Shown: positions 1 through 10,337 of the stretch, in pieces | How the letters are laid out: each line of letters opens with the position of its first letter | Position numbering within the stretch: the stretch's first letter is position 1 | Assembly (NCBI GenBank): GCA_021397835.1 | Contig: JAJFZO010000344.1 | Span: forward strand, 1,178,001-1,242,000 | Source: Moringa oleifera | Taxonomy: Eukaryota > Streptophyta > Magnoliopsida > Brassicales > Moringaceae | Length of the DNA: 64,000 nucleotides | Direction of reading: 5' to 3' | Program-made: the position numbers and the translations under genes | The notes under the pieces: generated by a model | What the model was told of the DNA's origin: nothing | What the model saw: only the letters and a program-made list of their open reading frames with translations | Database searches by the model: none

Positions 1-285
1 ACAATTACACAAGGTACTATGTTATCATCATGCAACATGAACTCAATATCGTTATCATTCACTAACTTAATTTTCATGGTAGTTTTCTTGGGTCTCACTA
101 TGGTGTGCAGTATAATATCATAATTAGAGAAATCAATATCAATGCAAGATTTAACTAAACTTAATAACTGTGCTTGTGTCAAACCCTTTTAAACAACATA
201 ACCTCGAGTTTTGATAGTCCTAACAATATGCTCAAAACTTCTTCTTGACTCAGACCACTCACTATTCCAAGTTACAATAATACAT
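1..285 (-). pseudogene. mudrA-type transposase, N-terminal fragment, broken
   Basis: Minus-strand translation gives the N-terminal region of plant MULE transposases, with the signature VTWNSEWSES followed by KTRGYVV and LVNDNDIEFML. The frame continues off the left edge. A TAA stop follows GYVV; the right copy has TGA at the same codon, so the gene was probably already dead before duplication. A two-base deletion right after the start codon also shifts the frame relative to the other copy. The tryptophan in VTWN is intact here, but is a TAG stop in the right copy. Confidence 0.82.
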
Positions 286-1052
286 TTTTTGCCATGACAT
301 TGAAAACATTTCAAAAAAGAAGCGATAGTTTTAGAAAAAAGAACAGAACTGAAGTTTAGTAAATAAATAATGATTTAGATAAATAAGTAATTATATTATC
401 TTATGTATCGATTTCATTAAAGGAATATCAATTTGTGAATAAAGTCATGATAGTTCATAAGATAATACGAATTTCGTGGCTAAGTCACAATTTAATCAAA
501 CATAGCACGGTTTCTTGTTCATGTTACGATATGTATAATACATCACAATTATTCTTTTAAAACACATAAAATATTTGCATTGCTAAGATACATTATCTTT
601 TAAATACATACCTATTAGTCTCTTGACCCACCTGAACACTTTTTGTTCTTGCAGAACAATATGTTACTAAAACCACGAACTTAGTTGTCTAGATCTTAGA
701 TATAACATGAAGAGAACTAGCCAAAATCAATTGATCACTACTTTTTATTCCTTTGTTAGCCTTTGTTCAGGTAGCTCTTAGATACAAACATGAAGAAAAA
801 ATTCGAAAAAATAGCTTGAAGACAAAGAGAGAGAGCTTGATGACAAAGAGAGCTTAAAGAAGCAAGAATATTAATGTTATATGCATCAATTTTCTCATTT
901 TTTGAATTTATTTACTTTTCAAGGAAATTATTATCTTTAGTATGGGTATTTTAGTCTTCACAATACGTTTAAGTGTGAAAAACATAAAAGTTAGTAAAGA
1001 TGGTTTGTTTCAAAAAAAAGGGACACGGGATGTCAATTTTGATAATTTCTTC
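1..1052 (-). mobile_element. MULE (Mutator-like element), 5' part, left copy
   Basis: This is the second copy of the element at 39186-42205; the rest lies off the left edge. The terminal end, read on the minus strand from 1052, resembles the other copy's terminus and contains the CGTGTCCC-like block near 1020. Just outside it, 1053-1061 reads TATTTCTTA, identical to the sequence next to the right copy. The shared flank shows that this is the same insertion event, copied by the segmental duplication, and not a second transposition. Confidence 0.8.
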
Positions 1053-1596
1053 TATTTCTTAATTTATAATTTATGAGTTGGACTAGGCCCGTATGTCTTT
1101 GTTTATGTGTGGTTTTTGAGCTGGTAGCTAGCAACTACCAAGAGGGACTGTTGTCTGATCATTTCCATGATTTCATTGGACCCACATTTCTTTCAGACTT
1201 TGAATCTGGACAAATCTAGCAGGCCTTCCTAACATGTGTCGTTTGATGACTCAGTGCATGAATGTCACAAGTCCATTGGCATAGGCTTAGGCCTATTTCC
1301 TAAGTGAGCAATCTTTAGCAAGCTTGAAGATTTAGTTAAGGGGAGTAAAGGCACTGCAAGCCCATGTTACATGGGTCATGCATACTTCGTTGGAATCAAG
1401 CCCTTTTTAAGAGGGCCATAACCATATGCATAAGGCCTTTTTTTATTATTCTTTTATTTATAACAATATGAAGAGAACACATCAGCCTTGGTCTTGGAAT
1501 GCCATGCTAACACCATGCTTAGCAAACCATGCAAGGACCAATTCTAAAACATAATGCCATGGGTGCAGTCACGACATACCAAAACAAAGAAAAGAC

Positions 1597-1671
1597 ATTA
1601 AGCGATAAGAATCGAACCTATGGCCTTCTATACCTAAAACAAATGTGCTCATCAAACTGCGCTACACCTTG
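1597..1671 (-). tRNA. trnP: Mitochondrial-type trnP(UGG) relic, left copy
   Basis: The minus strand gives exactly 75 bases alignable end to end with plant mitochondrial tRNA-Pro, including GGTGTAGCGCAG at the 5' side and GGTTCGA in the T arm. Most differences are transitions. The anticodon position reads TAG here instead of TGG, so this copy no longer specifies the proline anticodon; the copy at 42709 still reads TGG. It lies downstream of trnF and trnS on the same strand, as in the plant mitochondrial S-F-P cluster. It is most likely a non-functional nuclear insertion. Confidence 0.9.
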
Positions 1672-1858
1672 TCTCACCCCTTGAAGCATATAAATCCACT
1701 CAATCTATGAATACTCGAACCAAACTTGCCTATCCTATTGGGCATAAGGGGCGAGAACCAATCTACCTCTTGCACTATGTGGCTTTTTGCCTTTTTCTCT
1801 TCACTTGAATATAAAAACCATGCTCACACTCGGCTATATGTCCTTTAGACTCTTCGCA

Positions 1859-1932
1859 CTCTTAAAAGTGGATTCAAACCACTCACACAAGGATTTTCAA
1901 TCCTTCGCTCTAATTAGTTGAGCTACATTAAC
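1859..1932 (-). tRNA. trnF: Mitochondrial-type trnF(GAA) relic, left copy
   Basis: The minus strand holds 74 bases matching plant mitochondrial tRNA-Phe along its length: GTAGCTCA in the D arm, GGATTGAAAATCC around the GAA anticodon, and a T arm with GGTTTGAATCC. The 5' end differs from the organelle form and the D arm carries G-to-A changes, so cloverleaf pairing is weakened. It sits 187 bases from the trnP relic. I read it as a mitochondrial-derived pseudogene, since the flanking sequence is decayed to the same extent. Confidence 0.92.
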
Positions 1933-2267
1933 CACTTTCCTAAAGTTCGTTTTCTTCATCGAATAACGCCCTACCTTAACACTTAACTAGTAAGGGAAAA
2001 GCCCTTTACTAATCAATTCATTAAAATTTCAAGCAGCTCTTTCAATTACCACCTTATCTCCCAACATGCTCAAGAATCAAGACTCGTCCAATCCCTGAAC
2101 GGTTGTAGAGAGCTTACTTATAGAAAGAATATAGGTCGGTCAAATAAAAATAATGCATAATAAGCTCTTTGCTATTAATCACCAAATAGTGTAATTTTTT
2201 CTTCCAGGGGACTCTACTAAGAGGTTCTTTCTCTCACTAATTTTGCCCACCCATTCCACTTTCGCCC

Positions 2268-2355
2268 TAGAGGAAAAAGAATTCAAACCCATGATATGAT
2301 CTTCTTGTATATTAATTTAGCAAACCAATACCTTAAGCCACTTAGCCATCCCTTC
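2268..2355 (-). tRNA. trnS: Mitochondrial-type trnS(GCU) relic, left copy
   Basis: The minus strand holds 88 bases with the long variable arm of a serine tRNA. Visible blocks are GGCTTAAGG, TTGGTTTGCTAAAT (anticodon GCT retained), ACAAGAAGAT in the variable arm, and GGGTTTGAAT in the T arm. The acceptor stem is disrupted at both ends. Together with trnF and trnP it forms the plant mitochondrial S-F-P gene order, which is strong evidence that the surrounding DNA came from the mitochondrion. Confidence 0.92.
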
Positions 2356-4679
2356 AAGTTATTGATCATAATTTGTTGTGTAGTTGGTTTCTTAAAGGCT
2401 ATCTAATCCGATCAATTACATAAGTCGTAGTGCGCTAGCATGCATACTTTTCCTCTATTTGTAAGATAGACCTTATCCAAATTTGCCCAGCATCCAAGCC
2501 ATCAAAACCTGCCACTTTTTTCCTTGGGTGATGCCTCTTTTCTATGATGAACTTTATCAGTCTTTACCTTTAACTTGACCATGTTTGAAATATCCTGTTT
2601 GAAAGGACTAGATGAGAAGACAAGGTCAAGCTAAGCCCTTACCCATCTAAATTGAAATTCATATGTCCTTCGTCTAGTCAAGATTTCCTAGATTGTGACT
2701 CTTTTATTACATTATGGAAAATTCTATTCTCGTCATGATCAATCCATGTCCTATCGTAGTGCCTAAAGAACCTTAACAAGTAAGGCTAGCTCACTAAGGC
2801 AAAGGAATTTCTTGTTGATCACATGAGCTAGTCAGCCTTTTTCTTGCTTCTATCTGCCTATTTAATCTTTTAAATAGGCCTTGTTACTGTTGAAAAATTG
2901 ATTTATACAAGAATTATGACATGGCTTAGCTTTTCTTAACTCTAGGAAAGGAATAGCTATCTTGTCTGGCTTAGCTCATGAACTCCTAAATAGGAAGATT
3001 CCTAGCTACCTAGACTTGTAAGATAAGAGCTACTAATTGAAAAAAGAAGAGCTAGTATTCGTCCAGTGTGTAGGAAAGAAAAGATAGAAGATAACATCAA
3101 AGTTTATAATAGAAATAGAGTAAGGAGTTAATCCGTAAATAACTACTTACTTTTTTGAAACATTAAATCTAGCTTAGTATGAGTTCTATGTTAGTAAATG
3201 AAGAATTGGGTGATATCAAATCCTATGTTCAAAAGTAAAGCACCATTATTTGATTAGCCTAAAGAAAGACTTCAAGACAAAAAGCCTAAATGTGAGCAAA
3301 GGTTGAAATGACAAGAAGAGTGCTTAGTAAGGAGACAACACTAAAGGGAGGAAATTTTCGCAAGTCTTTTGGTTACTTTGCCTTTCGATGTGAAAAAGGA
3401 AAATGCTTTGCCTTTCGATGTAGTTTCAAGTCATCGATGTCCCTCGGAGACTGATAAGAGTCAGAATAGATACTAACAGAGTTGTAAAATGGGATTGATG
3501 ATGAGTGGGCCAAAGCCCCAAAATCTTTTGGTTTGGGAGCCAAGTGCAACCCTCTTTATTCATTGCATGAAATGCCATTACACCATACACAATAAGCAAA
3601 ATACCAAGCACAAATCCCGATGATTTTTAATGTTAGTATTTTGACAAGTGATTCACTACTGCAAGCTCTTTCTTATACAGTAACACTTGAGGGAGGTGGT
3701 TCAACTACCGTTTTCATCGTGTTTACGAATAGAACATCAAATTAAAAATTTCTTTATCTTTTATTACAATACCATTGATGAAGATTGATAGCTTGGAAAA
3801 AGTCTCGAAATCTTTCCTTCTAGCATTGCGATAAAGTGTTAACAAAGCAAAGCGATAAGACCCACTTTAAGAGAAAGTGTAGGGGAAAGACCCAAACATC
3901 GAGAAACGGGCAATGAGGTTATATTGCTTTAAAAGAATTATTTATAGCAAACCACAAACCTTATCTTTGAGTCGAAGAAACAAGCAATCATACCCCTAGA
4001 ATAGAAAGATATTTCACTTCAAAATCATTACTAAAAGCATTATAGGCACACTTCCTATCTAGGCAAACCAAACCTGAAAAGCATATTTTCCTTGGCTAGC
4101 CTGGCAAGAGCGAATGTGCAAGACAATAGAATTGATTATCAAGGCTGCAAGATAAAAGGAAAGTTCCTATGTGTAGGAAAGCTTTTTCACCAACTATTAG
4201 GTATTTGTCTCTATTTGGCTCTCTCAACTCATACTTATGATAGGCAGGCTCAATGTTGGATATTTATCTCTAGAAATCCTTCTCTTTTAATTTTTGGTAT
4301 TTAGTTTTCTTCCTTGGTTCGAACCTTCCATTCATGAAGCAAATCATCGGGAATGGTGTTTCTCAAGTGCAAAGCAAGAGTTTTCGACCTTTTCACATTG
4401 ATCGACAAACAAAACTCCTAGTAGAAAGCCACTTTCTTGTTTTTGAAAATCAACAAATCGAAAGATCTTTGATTTCACCCTAGAATAAGTCTAACAAAGC
4501 ACCTTTCCTTACTAAATTCTATCTATTTTTGCCACTTCTTCCATTTACTGAGCTTTAAGCTCCTTTAAGTAATCATGATATGTGCATGCTGGTTACTTTA
4601 CTTTAATAGTGCGTTAACTAGTAATCCATTACTGATTTGGGATTTGGTACTGACACCTATCTTACTAACTATAAGCCTT

Positions 4680-4683
<4 letters not shown>
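2356..4683. other. Gene-free spacer, probably mitochondrial-derived
   Basis: No gene recognised. The stretch is duplicated at about 43484-45906. Short frames such as 3426-3611 on the minus strand and 4092-4304 on the plus strand appear only in part in the other copy, with stops at different places, so they are not conserved as proteins. The run of short purine- and pyrimidine-rich words resembles plant mitochondrial spacer, but that impression alone is weak. The support is its position next to the tRNA cluster. Confidence 0.55.

Positions 4684-4731
<48 letters not shown>
4684..4731. repeat. (TA)n microsatellite, expanded in left copy
   Basis: About 24 TA units. At the matching place in the right copy (about 45907-45922) there is only a short A run plus about four TA units, so the tract grew in this copy or shrank in the other after the duplication. 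Confidence 0.97.
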
Positions 4732-4734
<3 letters not shown>

Positions 4735-7700
4735 GATATATTCCTTTTTTATATAATTTTATCAAAGACTCCGTGACTTAAGAAGTCCTAAAAGTAGGAT
4801 CAAGCAACAACATGTAGATCGTCAAAAAGGTCATTTTCCTACTTGCAGAAACCCTTTTTTGACAATCTGCTTCATGAATGTTAAGGATTAATAAAAAACT
4901 AGGTGTATTATTTTAGCATATCATAAGTGAGCATGCTTATTGCCAGCCCTACAATCGTTCATTAACTTCAGGGCGAGTTTGAAAGCTTAACAATTGAGTT
5001 TGGAGAGCCCTTCTTAGACTTAGCTCTTCCATAAAAGCAAAGTAAACAATATGTCTAGTAGTCTATTAGCTGCAAAGAGGAGCTTGCCAAGTGAAGGAGC
5101 TGGGTTCAACTATTTCACCAATCCGGAGCAATGTCCCCATGCTACATTCTTGTCTCGAGGCAAATCTGCTATCTTCGCCTTATTGTCTACCTTTACTTAG
5201 TCTTTCTTTCCCTCACAAGAGAAAAGAAATCCTTCCCTTAAGTTTTTATCGAAAAGATCATAAAGAATTAGTCCACTGATGGACTTTCATGTGAAGACTA
5301 TTTTCTTTGTGTTTAATGGCATGTTTATGATCCAATTGTAAAACTACTGCCATATAAAATGTCCTCTTTATTGCTTTAGGACTAGGCTAGCAAATTAAAT
5401 AGCTTTATGTTAACAACACCTTTCACTTACAATATTCATCAAAATTAATAAGGTGCCCACAGCAAATGAGAATAACAAGACTCTACGGCTTAACAAGTTC
5501 CTTTCCCACCAAAACCCTTACCCGAGCCTTGATAGGGTGAAAAGATTTAAGTCGAAATGAGTCTCTCCTTTGCGAGAAGGTTGCATTGCTTTGCATGAAG
5601 ATTAAGGACCTATAGACGGTAGAATTAGTTTATGTTAAGAAGGATTTATATGAGGTAGCGAGATGCTTAATTGTTAATAGTCTTCTTTTTATGGGCAATG
5701 CATGGGGCTTTGATCTAAGTGGAGCTACCCCTAGTATGGACGGTCTTAAGTGTCGTGACCTTAACCATATGATTTTAATTTATTATAGGAATATTCCTAG
5801 CCACATGTTGATTTCATTTTTCGAAATGCTTCACCCAAGCCTTCAAATATAGCTTCTTCTAAAGATAAGGCCTTCAAATGTAGATTCTTCCAAAGATAGA
5901 CTGACTAATAGGTTTGTTCGAATTAGAGGTCTTGGGCTTAGGCCTCTTTATTTCCTTTTAACTTCTGCTTGTTGGTGGTGGGCATGCATGAGCATTCCTC
6001 TCTTTCTACTGTTGTGAGTGCTGACTATTTTCTAAATCTTATTGCCTTTTTATTGTCGTGTATGGTGTCGATAGGCCATCATATGTTTATGGTTATGGTA
6101 TGGCTCTAGTCTGGGAACTTATGCCAAATTAGTAAGTCTAAAGTGACCCGCAGCTCTAATTTAAGTGTAATGAGTTGTACAGACATTCAATCTAATCTTG
6201 TGGACAGGCAATTGTTTGCTTTGAAATAGTCTTGATGCGGTTCATGACTTAAGCAACACGGATTTGGATATAGTTATTATAGGTATGCCTAATACCCAAG
6301 CTCTCTTTTTCTAGTTTCCAAGAGGTGTCAAAACAGAAAGAAAAATACCGATCATCCCTTAAAAGATGCCTAAAAGGCACAAAACCAAAATAAGAGATAA
6401 AGCTAGGCTTAAAGATGGCACGGTTTTCACTTTCTCGCTTTGATCAGGTGGCAGCTGTCGGGGTACTGGCAGCTAGCTTATGGTGCCTCCTTTTTATTCT
6501 TTAACCGCTGTCGGTCTTTGTGGTCTCAAATAGTAATTCCTTGGTTGCCATTAAGTCTCAATGCCACATTTTGTGTTCTTGCTTCCTTTCAGACGTGTAG
6601 GTGGATCATATCTCCTCTTTTTTTTTCTTTGGTTCCCATGCATGCAGGAGGTTTGGCATTGGCTTTGTTGTCAAGGAAGAAGCCTATGTAGTGGGTTTGA
6701 CTACTACAAGAATGCACATTAATTATTAATCAGTTAATTTTCATTCAAGGGATTTAATAGGATTTAATCTACAATGATATTTGTTCACGATCTTGATGGA
6801 ATGAATTAACTATTTTATTTTATAGAAATGTAATCAATTATATGATATCTCTTTATTAAGTGCGAGAGATAGTAAGGGTCACATTTCGTCTTCTTTGGAA
6901 GATGGGAATGAGAGATCAACTTAATAATCATTGATAATAGCATTTCTACAGCTTGTAACACATGCTTATCAAGTCGTAAAGGCCCTTTGCTATAAATTTA
7001 CTGATTTATAAACCTACCTTAAGTCTTATGTGGAAGTTAAATAGCAAAAAGAAATTTTTTAATTTCCAAGATTAAAGAACTTAGAACTAAAATAAAGAGC
7101 ACTAACAAGCTATTCAATTGATCTCAAAGAGCTAACCTCAATGGAAAAAGACAATGTAAGCATCCAAAGCAGCATGAGCCAAACTAATGTATCAAGTTTC
7201 TGATACAACACATCTAGTTTATCCTAAAGCAACATTTCTCAAACTAGCATTCCCATCAGCAGAGGATGAAATCTTTGCTTTTTTATCCTAACGAGAGTTT
7301 ATGAATCACTCAAACAAGCCTTTTTAGCCACATATAAATTGGCATCCTCATCCATATCTTTATGCATAAGGGGCATCAAAATCTGAATCTGTAAAAAGAA
7401 TTTAAGAATCCCTATTCGTACCCGTATTGGCTAAATCTAGCATAGTGGGTCTTGTTTTGATATGTGAATAAATATCTTTAAAAGGCATCTCAATGAAAGA
7501 GGAGAGAGCCATAAGGCGAGCATCAAAATGCTAGTAACTTACATAAACATGCATGATAAGGTGTGTAGGGCCAACCAAGCCACCACTTTTACTAGATATA
7601 GGTCCAGATGACATAAGAGCCTACTACTAAAACCCAACCCTTAAGGGGCTAAGGTCCAAGGGGGGTACTGCTAAAACTATCTCCTTACCTAACTCCTCTA

Positions 7701-8917
7701 ATAACGAAAGAAACTTCGCACATAATGGCTAAAGGCCCTTTTTTAAAAAAAAAAAAAAAACCTATTAACTTTGCAAGGGACAAAATAAGTAAGGTAAAGA
7801 TTAAGTCAAGCATAAAATTTTTAAGAATCAGAGGATAGAACTTCTTAATACTTGCCAAGAACCGATGTAATTAGGATAAAAACTATATTTCACTGTACTA
7901 TATATTTTTTTGGAATTGTATTTTCTTTGCCTACACAACTACTAAGCTTAAGCTTAGCTAGTTGATCCTTTAATCATAACTCCAAGTGAGGAAGTTTATG
8001 TATTCCCTAAGGAAACAGATCGAATTAGATTTTTTCGGCCTCAACTTATGTTAGCCAAATGTTTGATGAACATGGGCATGCGGGTTGTCCTTAGCACCCA
8101 TATTTCTCTATTAACTTCATCCTTAGTGGGTGGGAGAGAGAAGATAGCATATGAACATCAAGTGTAGCAAGGTGGAACACTCTTCGAACTAAATAAGCAT
8201 ATAGAATGATTTGAACCAATAACAATAACCAACTGATTGTGAGAGCTGGCCAAATAAGGGGCACAAAAGATCGTTAACTCTTATTGTTATTACAAGCCTA
8301 AAGGCAAAAGGTGGGACATTAATCCAAAGAACAAGTACAACATGAAGCCCTTCCTTCATGAAAGAAAGGATCGGACAAAAGGTAAAAAAGCTAAGATAAA
8401 GTTGCTTCCTTAATCACTCAGGTATGGCTTGATTAAGTAAATTAACTCTATCTTTGCTAGTACCCATGGTAGGCATAATTTGATTGAGCTCTTTAAAGTT
8501 TTTCATGCCTCACTTCACGAGTGCTCTTCACTAGATCTTTTTTAAAGCAACAAGAATTCTTTCCTTATGAAACAGTCTCATTTTCCTATTTAGGCTTTCC
8601 CCAAGGTGTATGTAATAAGTCTTACCTAGCCAGATCTTAAGATCTCATGGCTTAGTAATCTGCATATGCTTCATATGAAGCCAAATCTGCTAAACAGGAT
8701 AATCCACTGATCTAGATAGGTGAGTTGGTATATAACCAAGGAAGAACAAAGGGAAAGGTCGACTAGAAGATGAGCTAACCTAAACGCATATGAAGAGAGA
8801 TTTTGAATACTGAAAAAAGTAGGAAGAAGGCCTGCAACTAACATACTTTTGCCTTTTTTCTTATGCATTCAACCATCCTATGATCAAGCTTTGGATGAAG
8901 CTCATGCTTGGCACCTT
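4732..8917. other. Gene-free spacer, probably mitochondrial-derived, duplicated
   Basis: No gene recognised. The stretch is collinear with about 45923-50483 of the other copy. Frames at 5091-5279 and 6440-6691 are interrupted in the other copy and their products match nothing I recognise. Deletions relative to the other copy occur at 6675 and about 7880, while about 170 bases near 6930-7100 are absent from the other copy. Poly-A tracts lie near 7744-7760. Confidence 0.5.
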
Positions 8918-8959
8918 GGTAGCTGATCAAAGATCTAGCAATTATAACGCTTCAGTTAC

Positions 8960-9851
8960 TATGTAGGAAATGCAGCCTAGCGACTACCCCATGGGCAGCC
9001 ACAAGGGCTGTAAGCTTGCTACCTTCAAAGGAAGCCATGGACATAAACTTAATTGTTGCCTTCAAAGCCAGCAAGCTCGTTACCTTCAGAGGTGCTACCT
9101 TCGAAGGTAGCCATGCAGGGCCATTACAAACGCAAGCTGCCAACCAACTAACTACCTCCGAAGGCAGCCATGCATGGCGACTAGCTTACTGTCTTCGAAG
9201 CAAGCTGGCCTGGTCGGTAGGCCTTCCAAGGCAGCCATGCATTGCCGTAAGCTTGTTGCCTCAATTCGAAGGTTACCATGCATAGGCACTACCAAGGCAG
9301 CCATGACCTTCAAAGGTGACTGCGATGGCCATGAAAAAGGCAGCCATGGCCTTCGAAGGCGGTAGCCATGTCAGTGAAGGTAGCCATGGCCTTTGAAGGC
9401 GACAGCCATTACTGTGAAACAGGTAGCCACGGCCCACCATGAAGGCAGCTACAACACCCACAAAGGTAGCCAAAGCACTTACGAAGGAAATCACGAGCGC
9501 CCATGAAGGCAGCCACAAGCGTCCATGAAGGCAGCCACTAGCGCCCATGAAGGCAGCCACTAGCGCCCATGAAGGCAGTCACGGTTGCCCATGAAGGCCG
9601 CCATGGCCTTCGAAGATGATAGCCATGGCCTCAAAGATGGCAGCCATGGCATTCAAAGGCAGCAGCCATGGTCGCTGTGACAGCGAAGGTAGCCATGACT
9701 GCCATGAAAGCCTCCATGCATGGCCACAAAGGCAGCCATGGTTGCCTTAAAAGCCTCTATGCATGGCTGTAAAGGCAGCCATGGCCATCACCAAAATGTC
9801 CATGCATGGCTGCAAAGGCAGCCATTCCTACTGCCAAAGCGTCCATGCATG
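8960..9851. repeat. GC-rich minisatellite (AAGGCAGCCATGGCC family), left copy
   Basis: Dozens of degenerate units of roughly 20-30 bases are built around AAGGCAGCCATGGCC and TTCGAAGG, many containing CCATGG or CCATGCATGG. It is much more GC-rich than its surroundings. Open frames on both strands here (for example 9016-9285 and 9273-9560) are by-products of the repeat, not genes. The same array occurs in the right copy at about 50930-52230, where it lies inside a CACTA element. Confidence 0.95.
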
Positions 9852-9997
9852 ATTCTCCTTATTTTTTAGTACCACCTTGACATCGATTCCTTTTTTTTTT
9901 TTTTTTGAGCATCCCATGCTATGACTTTGACTTTGAGTATGTTAAATGAGTGGAAAGATCTTTATAGAAGTCCCTATTCGATCTAACCAAAAAGTTG

Positions 9998-10032
<35 letters not shown>

Positions 10033-10175
10033 TAAGAAGGAGAACTACGAGTTTTTTTAAAAAGGACGAGCGGTTGACATGAAATAAGTCTCACAGTAAA
10101 TGTCTTAATTAGGTGTAAGTTCAAAATCAAGCTAAAAGATAGTGGAAAGATGAGGGTCTTTACAATTGCAAGTAG
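9852..10175. other. Junction past the left duplication copy; (TA)n tract
   Basis: Similarity to the right copy ends at about 9851 inside the minisatellite. Unrelated sequence follows, with a run of T at about 9890-9906 and a TA microsatellite at 10000-10030. No gene seen. Confidence 0.7.
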
Positions 10176-10337
10176 ACCTTAGTTCAGCCTTTACATGATT
10201 GGGCAATGGATGTGCTTCGCCATCTTCCAGTTAATGGGATATATAACCAAACTGCACCCCTTGCCATTCTATCAACAAGAAAGTCAATATCAATAGGGGG
10301 GAGAATAGTAGTCCCTTGGTCGTCAATTAGTAGTTGA
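10176..10337 (+). pseudogene. Possible mitovirus-type RNA polymerase fragment
   Basis: A 53-codon frame between stops encodes PLHDWAMDVLRHLP and then NGIYNQTAPL. This resembles the conserved stretch of mitovirus RNA-dependent RNA polymerases that precedes the catalytic motifs, with HDW, LPxxGxxxQ and PL in the expected order. Mitovirus fragments are known in plant mitochondrial and nuclear genomes, so one inside mitochondrial-derived DNA is plausible. The catalytic motifs were not found downstream; the frame loses resemblance after about 30 residues and ends at TGA. The identification is from memory of the motif and is tentative. Confidence 0.4.

Larger units (their letters stand above)
1..9851. 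repeat. Left copy of a ~10-kb segmental duplication (cut by window edge)
   Basis: This stretch aligns collinearly with about 41152-52037. Position 1 corresponds to about 41152. Shared landmarks in the same order are the MULE terminal region, the trnP/trnF/trnS relics, many unique words in the spacer, and the GC-rich minisatellite. In bases 1-60, 8 differ from the other copy and all 8 are transitions. The copy ends inside the minisatellite near 9851, after which the two sequences are unrelated. Its left end lies outside the window. Compared with the right copy it lacks about 363, 193 and 394 bases at 6675, about 7880 and 8921, and has a longer TA tract at 4684. Confidence 0.93.

Noticed and set aside
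3426..3611. Minus-strand frame with a hydrophobic start (MLGILLIVYGV), partly shared with 44601-44834
   Set aside because: The two copies diverge in frame and stop position after about 30 codons, so there is no sign of selection on a protein.
9016..9560. Several open frames on both strands (up to 95 codons)
   Set aside because: They lie in the GC-rich minisatellite and all spell the same short repeating peptide; they are by-products of a stop-poor repeat unit.
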